The position numbers were made by a program, and so were the translations under genes. A stretch of DNA of 12,728 nucleotides. Origin: Candidatus Hydrogenedentota bacterium (GTDB taxonomy: Bacteria > Hydrogenedentota > Hydrogenedentia > Hydrogenedentales > GCA-2746185). This document shows, piece after piece, positions 1 through 7,482 of the stretch. Position 1 is the stretch's first letter; every line of letters starts with the position of its first letter. The notes beneath the pieces were generated by a model. The model worked only from the letters and a program-made list of their open reading frames with translations. It was not told the origin of the DNA and searched no databases. The DNA lies in the NCBI GenBank assembly GCA_030123645.1, contig JASJYE010000034.1:1-12728 (forward strand). Direction: 5' to 3'.

Positions 1-303
1 CACAGCTACACGTGATCAAAAGCATAGTTGCATCTTGAGCCAACCTGCACCCCCCCTACTGGAAGAACCCCCTAGCGGTACGCCACGCGTTCGTTCCTTA
101 AGTATACCAAATCCCCCTGAAAACGTTGAAGCTTTCCAAATGCTGGATAGATTTTACTTCAAATTATCAGTTTACACATTATAGCGTCAATAATATTCTC
201 AAACAAAGCCAAGTTAGGGCGGTATCTAGAGGCGAAAATAGGGTATATTCTTAAGGGGGATTCTTGACATTTGCCTTGTCGACGAAGTGGGCCTCGGGGG
301 ACC
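1..303. other. AT-richer leader region upstream of the giant coiled-coil gene
   Basis: No complete gene is visible in this stretch. It is clearly richer in A and T than the coding DNA around it, especially at 100-260, as expected of a promoter region. It contains a possible sigma-70-type promoter (171-199) and a purine-rich Shine-Dalgarno-like run, AAGGGGG, at 253-259. One frame on the + strand is open from base 2 to a TAG at 182-184 and could be the 3' end of an upstream gene, but it has no recognisable protein features. No convincing terminator hairpin was found. Confidence 0.5.
171..199 (+). promoter_or_regulatory. Possible sigma-70-type promoter for the giant gene
   Basis: A TTTACA hexamer at 171-176 is followed after 17 bases by TATTCT at 194-199. 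These match the -35 and -10 consensus at five and four of six positions, in an AT-rich setting. Transcription would begin near 206, giving a leader of about 65 to 100 bases. A weaker pair, TTGAAG at 126-131 and TAGATT at 148-153 with a 16-base spacer, lies upstream. Both are pattern matches only, and the organism's sigma-factor preferences are unknown. Confidence 0.3.
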
Positions 304-3300
304 ATGTACACCATTCACGTCGAGCGGAAATATAAGAAAGCGGGGGAACTTCTTGAGGCCGAAAGGTACACGGAAGCCCTGCATCTAGCCCAATCTCTCG
401 AGAGGTCCATTCCAGACAGTCCCGGCGTGGCCATGCTCGAAGCCCTCAACCTATTCATGCTCGGGCGCAAAGACGACGCCACGGATGCCTGCACCCGTGC
501 TATTGACCGCGTCGAAGCGATTCGCCAGAACAGTGAATATCTTGCTGATTTTCTCACGGACGCGCAGATAGCCGATCTGCAAGAGAATCTCGACAGCCAA
601 AAAACAAAAGCGCAGGCGCTTTTCCAGTCCTTCGGGCGCGATGCCGAAGAGCGCCGGGCTTCGGCGGATCTTTCTCAGGATTCTGGCGCGGAAGATCCTA
701 GCGGAGCCGGCATTACTTCAGTGCCGATTCCAGTAGGCAAAGCGTTGGCTTCGATCGACCCAGAGACATCGAACAGCCTCGACACGCTGGATCAACTTAC
801 GAGCAGCTTATCGGCCCTTGAAAGCGAGTCCAAGGAATCGTCGGAATCGCAGGAAGCACTGATGGAGGAACTTCGCAAGCTCCGTAAAGCGGACGCGGCG
901 AACACCGCAGAAATCGGGCGCGCCCGTAGCGAGGTAGACGAGCTCCAGCGAACGCTCAGAGAGCGGGAAGAAGCCTTCAAAGTCGTTCAGGAGAGCAGCA
1001 CGGTACGCGAAAACGCATTGGAACGCTTACAAGACGAAATGGTTCATGTGCGTAACGAGGCTTCCGAATCTTCCAACTCCGAGCGAGCTCTAAGAAAGCA
1101 ATTGCGAGTGCTCAGCTCGGCCGAAAACGAAAAGACAGACGACCTTAAGGCGGCTCGAGGAGAGATGCAACGTCTGGCCGAGGAATTGCGCTCGCGTGAA
1201 AGCGCGCTGGAAATTTCGACGCAAAGCGAGTCGGAGCGTGAGGAAGTTGTCGAACGTTTACAAGTGGAGTTAAGCAAGCTTCGAAATGAAGCGGAGAATT
1301 CAACCGAATCGGAACGGGTTCTGGCGGAGGAACTCGAACGACTTCGTTCGGTGGAACGCGACCAGGCTTCGGCACTTGAAAAAGCCCGCAAAGGGATGGG
1401 GCGTCTTGAAGATGACTTGAAATCTCGCGAGCAACAGATCGAGGCGGATGAAAGAAGCGATGGCGAGCGCAAAGCGGCGATCGCGGCCATGAAGGTGGAG
1501 ATCGACCGTTTGCGCAGCGAGGGGGCGCAGGCTTCCTCTTCCGAGGATGAGCTGACTCTGGAATTGGAGAAATTGCGGTCTGCGGAGCATGAACGGGCGG
1601 CGGCGTTGGAGAAGGCGCGATCGGAGATGGACGTGCTTCACCACGAGCTCGAATCCAGAGAGAAAACCATTGAGGCGTCTCAGAAATCCGATGCGGAGCG
1701 CCAGCAGACAATCGAGAATCTTCAGAGCGAATTGGCCAGCGTGCGCGACGAGGCTCGTGAAGTTTCAGCATCGGAAGTATCGCTATCTGAGAAACTCGAT
1801 CGGCTTGGCAGGCTGGAGACCGAGCAGTCGAAGGAGCTGGAAGAATCGCACAGGGAAGTTGAGGGACTGAGGCGAGCCCTCAACGAGCGCGAACAGACCA
1901 TCACGGCCTCTGAGCAAAGCGAAGCCGAACGGCAACAGACCATCGAGCAATTACAGTACGAATTGGACGTATTGCGCAGGGAGGCTGAAGACGCCTCGAC
2001 TTCTAAGACGATACTCGCCGAAGACCTCGAACGCCTTCGGGCCGTAGAACGCGAGAATTCCTCTGAACTGGATGCTGCACGCTCGGAGGTGAATGGGCTT
2101 GAGAGGGCCCTTCATGATCGCGAGCAGACGATTAACGCCGCCGAAAAGACCGACGCTGAACGTGCGCAGGCCATCGAGCAGTTGCAGGAGGAGCTCGCCT
2201 CGCTTCGCACCGCTGCCGCGGAATCGGCGGCGTCGGAACGGGCCCTTGCCGCGGAGCTTGAGAAACTCCGGGCTCTAGATGACGAAAAGTCCGGCAATCT
2301 GGAGAGCGCGCGTGAGGAAGTGACTGAGTTGAAAGAAGCTCTCCGTGATCGTGAGCAGACGATCGCTGCTTCTGAGAAAAGCGAGGCTGAGCGCGAAGAA
2401 GCGGTTGCGCGCCTTCAGATCGAACTGGAATCGCTTCGAAGGGAAGCCGACGAGACGGCGGCTTCGGAGCAGTCACTGTCGGAAGAACTCGCCAAACTGC
2501 GTTCGTTGGATTCCGAAAACGCTGCCGAACTAGACCGGGCATGCGAAGAGGTAGAGGAATTAAGGCAGGCGCTTGTCGAGCGTGAGCAGACCATCCGGGC
2601 GGCGGAACAGACTGACGCTGAGCGTGCCGCAACGATTCGTCAATTGCAGAGCGACCTCGAAACCGTTCAGAACGAGGCCAAGCAATCCGTACAGGCCCAG
2701 GACGTATTAAGCACAGATATAGAGAAGCAGCGCGAAGTGAACTCGAGCAAGTCGGTGGAGTTAGAGACCGCTCGGCGCTCCTTTGAGGAATTGCAAGCCA
2801 AGCTTGTGTCCCGCGAAGAAGTATTCAGACAAGCCGAAGAGAGCGCACAGAGCCGGGCTGAGCGGATCCAGACCCGCCAGCAGGAATTCGACGCGCTCGT
2901 TACAGAGGGCCGCGAATCCTCTAGGGAAGGACGCCGCCTCAGAAAAGAAATCGGCAAGCTTCAAAAGGCCCAAGCTACAGGCTCCATCGGCCTGGAAGCC
3001 GCGCGCCGGGAGGTCGAGGCGCTTCAGAGAACGTTGGGCGGGCGCGAACGAGCCGTCAAGGAAGCTGAGCAGAGCGCCAGCGATCGTGAGGCAGCCATCC
3101 TTCGCATGAAAGAGGATCTGGAGGCTATGCGGCTTGAGGCCCAAACAAGCGCAGCTTCCGAGGAAACGCTCGCGGCGGAACTGGAACGGTTCCGCTCGGC
3201 AAGTGCCGAAGCGATGGCGAGGGCACGATCTGAATTGGCCGGGCTGGAGGAACAGCTCGCCGCGCGCGAAAGGGCCCTGCACGAAGCAGAATCCGGCAGC

Positions 3301-6099
3301 CTCGAAAGAGAATCCGCCATTGAGAAACTTCAGGCTCAATTAGAGGCGATGCACGCGGAGGCAGCGGAACGAAGCGCTTCTGAAGAGGCGCTTGCCATGG
3401 AGTTGGAGCGATTCCGCTCTGCCAGTGCCGACGCCTTGGCAACGGCTCGCTCGGAGATGGCCCAACTCGAAGAGCAGCTTAGAGCGAGCGAGGAGGCCGT
3501 ACGGGAGGCTGGAGCGAGCGACAGTGAGAGAGAATCCGCAATCGCTGAGCTCCAGGCGGAGCTGGAGGCGCTTCAAGCGGCCTCGGTCGAGAAAGCCGCT
3601 TCTGAAGAGGTGCTTTCAGGTGATTTGGAACTGTTTCGTTCGGCCAGCGCAGAGGAGCTGGATAGCGCGCGGAAGGAGACGATCGAGCTTAGCGCCCGAC
3701 TTGAGGAGCGGGAGCGTGCCCTTTGGAAGGTTGAAAAAGGCAGTTCGATGCGTGAGTCGGCCATTGAGAAATTGCAGACGAAGTTTGAGGAAATGGAAGC
3801 CCGTGCAGCCGAGAAAGCGGCTTCGGAGGAAGCGCTTACGGGCGAACTTGAGCGCTTCCGCTCCGCAAGCGCGGAGGCCCTCGCTAAGGCGCGCGCAGAA
3901 ATGGCGGGTCTTCAAGAAGAACTTGACGATCGCGAAAGGGCCGTCGCGCAGGCTGAATCGAGCCGGAACGAACGCGAAGAAGCCATCGCCGAGCTGAATC
4001 TGCAACTCGAAGCGATGCGCGCCGAGGCGGCAGAGAAAGCGGAATCAGAGGAAGCGCTTGCAGAGGAATTGGAACGGTTCCGTTCGGCGAGCGCGCAGGC
4101 GCTGGGGCAGGCCGAGCTCGAGCTGGAGCAACTTAAAAACCAGCTATCGGAACGAGAACGGCTGATCTGGACGGTCGAGACGGATAGCGATGAACACGAA
4201 GACGCTATGGGCGCACTACAAGAAGATCTTGCTCGAACGAAAGAAGAAGCGGCGGCTAAAGCAAATTCACAAGAAGCACTTGAGAACGAGCTTGAATCGT
4301 TTCGAAGCGCCAGTGCCGAGGCCATGGGCGAGGCACGGCGCGAAATGGAGAATCTCAAACGGCAGCTCTCGTTGCGTGCCCAGGCCGTTGAGAGTGAGGA
4401 AGCCAGAACGACGCTCCGCGAGAACGCCATCCAGCAGTTGCAGAGCGATCTTGAACGCGTGAAGGGGGAAGCCGATCAAAAGTCGAAGTCAGAGACGGCT
4501 TTGCTGGATGAGTTAGAGCGGTTCAAGAGTGCAAGCGCGGCAGCAATGGATCAGGCGCGTTCGGAGGTAGAAGACATGGAACGACAATTAGAAGACCGGG
4601 CCACGGCGGTACACAATGCCGAGGCGGAGGCAAGTTCGCGTGAACTCGAAATTCGAAAGCTGAAGAGTAGCCTTGAGTCCGTGCACGAGAAGGCGGAGCG
4701 GAAGGCTGCGTCCGAGCAAAATCTAACGGAGGAACTGGAGCGCGTACGCACAGCGAAGGACAAGGAACTCCGGAGCGCACAGGAGCTCGTTGAGCATCTC
4801 CAAGTCGATCTCGATGAGAAAAAGCACAAGATTCACGAGAACCAGGCGAGCAGCTCCGAGAAGGAGGAATTGCTCCGATCGCTTCAGATCAGCCTCGAAG
4901 AGGTGGAAGATCGGGCTGAGCGCGCCTCCAGGGAAGTAGAAGAGCGGCGCATGGAAGAATCGCTCCTGATCGAGAATGTCGAGGCAAAGGAGCAGGCCCT
5001 GATGGCAGCGATGGAGGAAATCGAATCTCTCCGAAAGGTGCTTGAGGACAAGGAAGACGCTGTCAAGAAAGCAGCGGAGGAAAGTGTGCGGCGTGAGCAG
5101 TCGATCCTCGATCTTCAATCGAAATGGGAATCCCTGCGCGATGATTCAAGGGATACGGCGGAGGCCGAGCGCGTCCTACTCAAGGAACTCAAAACGCTGC
5201 AGACTGAGCAGACCACGGGCAAACAAAAACTTGCGCACGCCTGGGAAGAGGCCCGCGCGATTCGATCGGCCCTTGAGAGTCGATCCGCAACCATTCTAGC
5301 GGTCGAAAAAGCGGCGAAAAAATCCTCTGCCAAAGCCAAGCGTGAGCGGGCGCCAATACGCTCCGTCTTTGTTGTCGTGATTGCCCTGGTGGCCGTCTAC
5401 GGAATCGGCTATCAGTTGTTCAGGACGGGCGATCTACAGTGGCCCCAGGGGAAATATCAAGAGCAGACAGCGGCCGGCAGGGTGCAGACGCAAGGGTCTC
5501 AACCTCTTCCGCTCGAGGCTATTGAAGCCCTGCCGGAGACGATTTTGGGCTTCGACCCGAGCGTGCCCCCTCCAGCGCGCGTCGTGCGATTCTCAGCCGA
5601 CAAATCCGTAGGCGGTTTGCGCGCGCGCCCATGGGACGCGAGCAATGGGGCATGGCGTAAGTACGGCGAAGCGCAGGGACCAATTTCGCTTGCGGCGGGC
5701 CAGATACTCGAACTCAGAATGGAAAATAGACGCGATACCGATCTTTCATTCCTTTCGAGACTGGAGCACGACGCACTTCACACGCTTATCCTGCGCGGCG
5801 AAGAGATTACAGATGAACAGTTTTCATTCGTTACCCACTTGACTTCGCTCCAGGAGCTGGCGATAGTGTCTACAACGGTGTCCGAAGAACAGTTGGCCTT
5901 CTTGTCCAACTTCCGGCACCTGCGAAGCCTTAACCTAAGGGGCACACCGGTCTCTAATGCAACGGTGAACGTGCTCGCGAGTATGAAATGGCTGCGAGAG
6001 CTGGATTTACGGGACACGGGAATCGAGAAGGATTCGCTGCGCTCGCTCCATGCGACACTTACAGATTGTACGATCGCACCAAGGCCGCGCTTAGAGTAG
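304..6099 (+). CDS. Giant membrane-anchored coiled-coil protein with C-terminal leucine-rich repeats
   Basis: I do not recognise a named family for the whole protein. From the ATG at 304 it has about 1,931 residues. Residues 1-80 look like one or two TPR-type helical hairpins. Residues of about 170-1680 form a continuous Glu/Ala/Leu/Arg/Ser-rich coiled coil built of 77- and 74-residue tandem units. A basic stretch (about 1673-1686) leads into one hydrophobic helix (about 1687-1706). A linker of about 95 residues follows, then five 24-residue leucine-rich repeats to the end. There is no signal peptide, and the basic residues before the helix predict a cytoplasmic rod with the repeat domain outside the inner membrane. 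That topology is inference, as is a structural or cytoskeletal role. The start is uncertain: a TTG at 271 in the same frame has an AAGGGGG run 11 bases upstream, whereas the ATG at 304 has no clear ribosome site but begins where the helical domain starts. A promoter may lie at 171-199. The phosphopantetheinyl transferase gene begins 26 bp after the stop. Confidence 0.93.
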   Translation: MYTIHVERKYKKAGELLEAERYTEALHLAQSLERSIPDSPGVAMLEALNLFMLGRKDDATDACTRAIDRVEAIRQNSEYLADFLTDAQIADLQENLDSQKTKAQALFQSFGRDAEERRASADLSQDSGAEDPSGAGITSVPIPVGKALASIDPETSNSLDTLDQLTSSLSALESESKESSESQEALMEELRKLRKADAANTAEIGRARSEVDELQRTLREREEAFKVVQESSTVRENALERLQDEMVHVRNEASESSNSERALRKQLRVLSSAENEKTDDLKAARGEMQRLAEELRSRESALEISTQSESEREEVVERLQVELSKLRNEAENSTESERVLAEELERLRSVERDQASALEKARKGMGRLEDDLKSREQQIEADERSDGERKAAIAAMKVEIDRLRSEGAQASSSEDELTLELEKLRSAEHERAAALEKARSEMDVLHHELESREKTIEASQKSDAERQQTIENLQSELASVRDEAREVSASEVSLSEKLDRLGRLETEQSKELEESHREVEGLRRALNEREQTITASEQSEAERQQTIEQLQYELDVLRREAEDASTSKTILAEDLERLRAVERENSSELDAARSEVNGLERALHDREQTINAAEKTDAERAQAIEQLQEELASLRTAAAESAASERALAAELEKLRALDDEKSGNLESAREEVTELKEALRDREQTIAASEKSEAEREEAVARLQIELESLRREADETAASEQSLSEELAKLRSLDSENAAELDRACEEVEELRQALVEREQTIRAAEQTDAERAATIRQLQSDLETVQNEAKQSVQAQDVLSTDIEKQREVNSSKSVELETARRSFEELQAKLVSREEVFRQAEESAQSRAERIQTRQQEFDALVTEGRESSREGRRLRKEIGKLQKAQATGSIGLEAARREVEALQRTLGGRERAVKEAEQSASDREAAILRMKEDLEAMRLEAQTSAASEETLAAELERFRSASAEAMARARSELAGLEEQLAARERALHEAESGSLERESAIEKLQAQLEAMHAEAAERSASEEALAMELERFRSASADALATARSEMAQLEEQLRASEEAVREAGASDSERESAIAELQAELEALQAASVEKAASEEVLSGDLELFRSASAEELDSARKETIELSARLEERERALWKVEKGSSMRESAIEKLQTKFEEMEARAAEKAASEEALTGELERFRSASAEALAKARAEMAGLQEELDDRERAVAQAESSRNEREEAIAELNLQLEAMRAEAAEKAESEEALAEELERFRSASAQALGQAELELEQLKNQLSERERLIWTVETDSDEHEDAMGALQEDLARTKEEAAAKANSQEALENELESFRSASAEAMGEARREMENLKRQLSLRAQAVESEEARTTLRENAIQQLQSDLERVKGEADQKSKSETALLDELERFKSASAAAMDQARSEVEDMERQLEDRATAVHNAEAEASSRELEIRKLKSSLESVHEKAERKAASEQNLTEELERVRTAKDKELRSAQELVEHLQVDLDEKKHKIHENQASSSEKEELLRSLQISLEEVEDRAERASREVEERRMEESLLIENVEAKEQALMAAMEEIESLRKVLEDKEDAVKKAAEESVRREQSILDLQSKWESLRDDSRDTAEAERVLLKELKTLQTEQTTGKQKLAHAWEEARAIRSALESRSATILAVEKAAKKSSAKAKRERAPIRSVFVVVIALVAVYGIGYQLFRTGDLQWPQGKYQEQTAAGRVQTQGSQPLPLEAIEALPETILGFDPSVPPPARVVRFSADKSVGGLRARPWDASNGAWRKYGEAQGPISLAAGQILELRMENRRDTDLSFLSRLEHDALHTLILRGEEITDEQFSFVTHLTSLQELAIVSTTVSEEQLAFLSNFRHLRSLNLRGTPVSNATVNVLASMKWLRELDLRDTGIEKDSLRSLHATLTDCTIAPRPRLE
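964..5280 (+). repeat. Tandem coiled-coil repeat array, 19 periods of 231 or 222 bp
   Basis: An anchor codon, usually Arg in a motif resembling (D/E)REQTI or ERERA, occurs at 964, 1195, 1426, 1657, 1888, 2119, 2350, 2581, 2812 and 3043 (every 231 bp). It recurs at 3265, 3487, 3709, 3931, 4153, 4375, 4597 and 4819 (every 222 bp), then at 5050 and 5281 (231 bp again). No other spacing occurs. A 231 bp unit encodes 77 residues, exactly eleven heptads, with Ile/Leu/Val at a and d positions. The 222 bp units lack three residues just after the Leu/Phe-Arg-Ser motif and mostly read FRSASAEA there. The units are clearly homologous but diverged in DNA sequence. A partial unit of the same kind precedes the first anchor, from about 800. 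Confidence 0.92.
5704..6063 (+). repeat. Five 24-residue leucine-rich repeats at the C-terminus of the giant protein
   Basis: Five consecutive 72 bp blocks begin at 5704, 5776, 5848, 5920 and 5992. Each encodes 24 residues fitting LxxLxLxxTxVxxxxLxxLxxxxx; the first is the most diverged. The fourth block begins LRSLNLRGTPVS and the fifth LRELDLRDTGIE. This short LRR type is common in planctomycetes and related phyla and usually serves protein binding. The array runs almost to the stop codon, with only twelve residues after it. Five repeats form a small solenoid, so it may be a capping or recognition module. Confidence 0.85.
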
Positions 6100-6125
6100 G
6101 AATCCCCTCCTCCACGCCGCAAGCT

Positions 6126-6893
6126 ATGGAACCTGAGCCTGTATCGGAGTTCGGCGATTGGGCCGCGCCGGCCGCCGACTTCACCCTTGCTGAGGGAGAG
6201 GTACATGTCTGGCGCTTGCAGTTGGACTGGCCCGAAGAGCGCATAGGAGCCTTGCGCGCATTGCTCTCTCCGGAGGAGCTTAGACGGGCAGAGCGTTTCC
6301 TCCGCAGCGAACACGGGCGCCGCTTTAGTGTCGTCCATGGCGTACTTCGGCTCATCCTGTCCGAATACTTGAAGGTCGCACCGAAGGCGATTCAGTTTAG
6401 GAAGAACGAATACGGAAAACCCTTCCTCACACACAAGACGCCCGTCGAGTTCAATCTTTCTCACTCCGGCGAGCTGGCATTGGTCGCCCTGACGGCGGGG
6501 CGCCCCCTCGGTGTCGATCTCGAACAGTATCGAGAGCGCCTCGAGATGGAGAAAATATCAAAACGCTATTTTTCTTCCACCGAATACAGCCAGTTGATGA
6601 AGCTGCCCGATGGCCAACGCGAGGAGGCCTTCTACGCCTGCTGGACGCGCAAAGAGGCCTACATCAAAGCCCGGGGCGAAGGTCTTTCGCTAGGACTCGA
6701 TCGCTTTGACGTCGCTTTTGTTCCCGGTGCGCCACCCGCGTTGCTCCGCTTTGAGAAGAACAGAGACGAGGTCGACCGTTGGAGTTTCATCGACTTAAAG
6801 CTTCAGCCACGATATGCGGCGGCTTGTGTGGTTGAGGGATGCGTCCACGCGCTTCGTCGCTGGGATGCAGGACAACTATATCCGAGCGCCTGA
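6126..6893 (+). CDS. 4'-phosphopantetheinyl transferase, Sfp/Gsp type
   Basis: This 255-residue protein should transfer the phosphopantetheine arm of coenzyme A to a conserved serine of acyl or peptidyl carrier proteins, in the cytoplasm. Family motifs are visible in order: FNLSHSG at 109-115, the Mg-binding GVDLE at 129-133, and FYACWTRKEAYIKARGEG at 169-186, which carries the WxxKEA signature. The length fits the two-domain Sfp/HetI class rather than the small AcpS class. The start is the ATG at 6126, 26 bp after the giant gene's stop. It has no clear Shine-Dalgarno site, and the frame stays open upstream only inside the giant gene, so that extension is unlikely. No polyketide, peptide-synthetase or carrier-protein gene is in the window. 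It may be the general carrier-protein activator of the cell or may serve a distant pathway. Co-transcription with the giant gene is plausible. Confidence 0.93.
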   Translation: MEPEPVSEFGDWAAPAADFTLAEGEVHVWRLQLDWPEERIGALRALLSPEELRRAERFLRSEHGRRFSVVHGVLRLILSEYLKVAPKAIQFRKNEYGKPFLTHKTPVEFNLSHSGELALVALTAGRPLGVDLEQYRERLEMEKISKRYFSSTEYSQLMKLPDGQREEAFYACWTRKEAYIKARGEGLSLGLDRFDVAFVPGAPPALLRFEKNRDEVDRWSFIDLKLQPRYAAACVVEGCVHALRRWDAGQLYPSA

Positions 6894-6915
6894 ACCGTGC
6901 GGAAAGATTCGCCAT

Positions 6916-6937
6916 GCGCGGGCTCCCGTGGGCGCGC
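6916..6937. terminator. Possible weak hairpin between convergent genes
   Basis: The 54 bp gap between the convergent transferase and NYN genes contains GCGCG at 6916-6920 and its complement CGCGC at 6933-6937, separated by 12 bases. This could form a short GC-only stem in either transcript. No T-tract follows on either strand, so it is not a standard intrinsic terminator. Its only support is its position. Confidence 0.2.
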
Positions 6938-6947
6938 GAAAGGCCGG

Positions 6948-7472
6948 TCACTTGTCCAGACGTCTTCGGAGCTTATGAAGGCCTTCCTTCTCAGCGGCCC
7001 CGAGACCGTCCTCGACGCTTCCCAGATTACCCCGCGATTGACGGCGTAGGAGATTGGCAGAGAGTCCGGCGGAGGCCTCGGCCATGGCTCGAAGAAAGTA
7101 CTCGGGCCGCATGGACATGGCCCCCATCCCACGGCAAAGATCGAGAATTCCCCTGTCTGCGCTGACGACGACGATTGACTCCCTATCTGCGGCATCGTAC
7201 ACGCCGCGTTCGATAATCGCGTCCGCGCTGGTATGGCGTGAGGCGTAGAGTACTTCGACACCCCAGGCTGGGGAGGGCAGAGCGGATGTCTCTGTGCGTA
7301 AACCTGAGCCATCGAAAATGACCTTGGCAGTGTGATCGGTAGCGCTGCACCACTTGCTCACATCATCGACGAGCGCCTTCCTCGCCTCTTCGAGATTGTG
7401 TTCGGCCAACTCCTTCCAGTGGGAAACGTGGTGCAGGAGGTTGTAGCCGTCTATATAGTAGGTCTCGGACAT
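6948..7472 (-). CDS. YacP-type NYN/PIN-like domain protein (probable endoribonuclease)
   Basis: The product has 174 residues, the usual size for the YacP (DUF901, NYN domain) family, PIN-like metal-dependent nucleases. Bacillus Rae1/YacP is a known member and cuts mRNA at the ribosome. Acidic residues expected at the metal site are visible: Asp8 in YIDGYNLLH, Asp54 in IFDG, Asp84 in TSADAIIER and Asp106 in VVSADRGIL. The C-terminal tail is basic (HKLRRRLDK), as might suit RNA binding. I chose the ATG at 7472 because YIDGYN follows at once and it lies 10 bp after the alr stop. A GTG at 7514 in frame would overlap alr and add 14 residues unlike the family. It is last in the minus-strand cluster, and its substrate cannot be told from sequence. 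Confidence 0.85.
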   Translation of the reverse strand: MSETYYIDGYNLLHHVSHWKELAEHNLEEARKALVDDVSKWCSATDHTAKVIFDGSGLRTETSALPSPAWGVEVLYASRHTSADAIIERGVYDAADRESIVVVSADRGILDLCRGMGAMSMRPEYFLRAMAEASAGLSANLLRRQSRGNLGSVEDGLGAAEKEGLHKLRRRLDK

Positions 7473-7482
7473 TTGGCGGCGG

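Noticed and set aside
1044..5118. Many long open frames opposite the giant gene, some of 130-208 codons
   Set aside because: They mirror the Glu/Leu/Arg/Ser-rich codon repeats of the real gene, give low-complexity Ser/Arg/Leu proteins with no family motifs, and recur in step with the repeat period.
964..5280. SMC- or Rad50-like ATPase, or myosin-like motor, suggested by the long coiled coil
   Set aside because: No Walker A, Walker B or ABC signature is present at either end; the termini are TPR-like and LRR domains.
5778..6464. Minus-strand frame of 228 codons across the giant gene's end and the transferase
   Set aside because: It overlaps two well-supported genes on the other strand and has no recognisable domain.
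7270..7277. GGGGAGGG, a match to the E. coli FtsK-orienting motif GGGNAGGG
   Set aside because: A single 8-base match in a GC-rich coding region is expected by chance, and the motif used by this organism is unknown.
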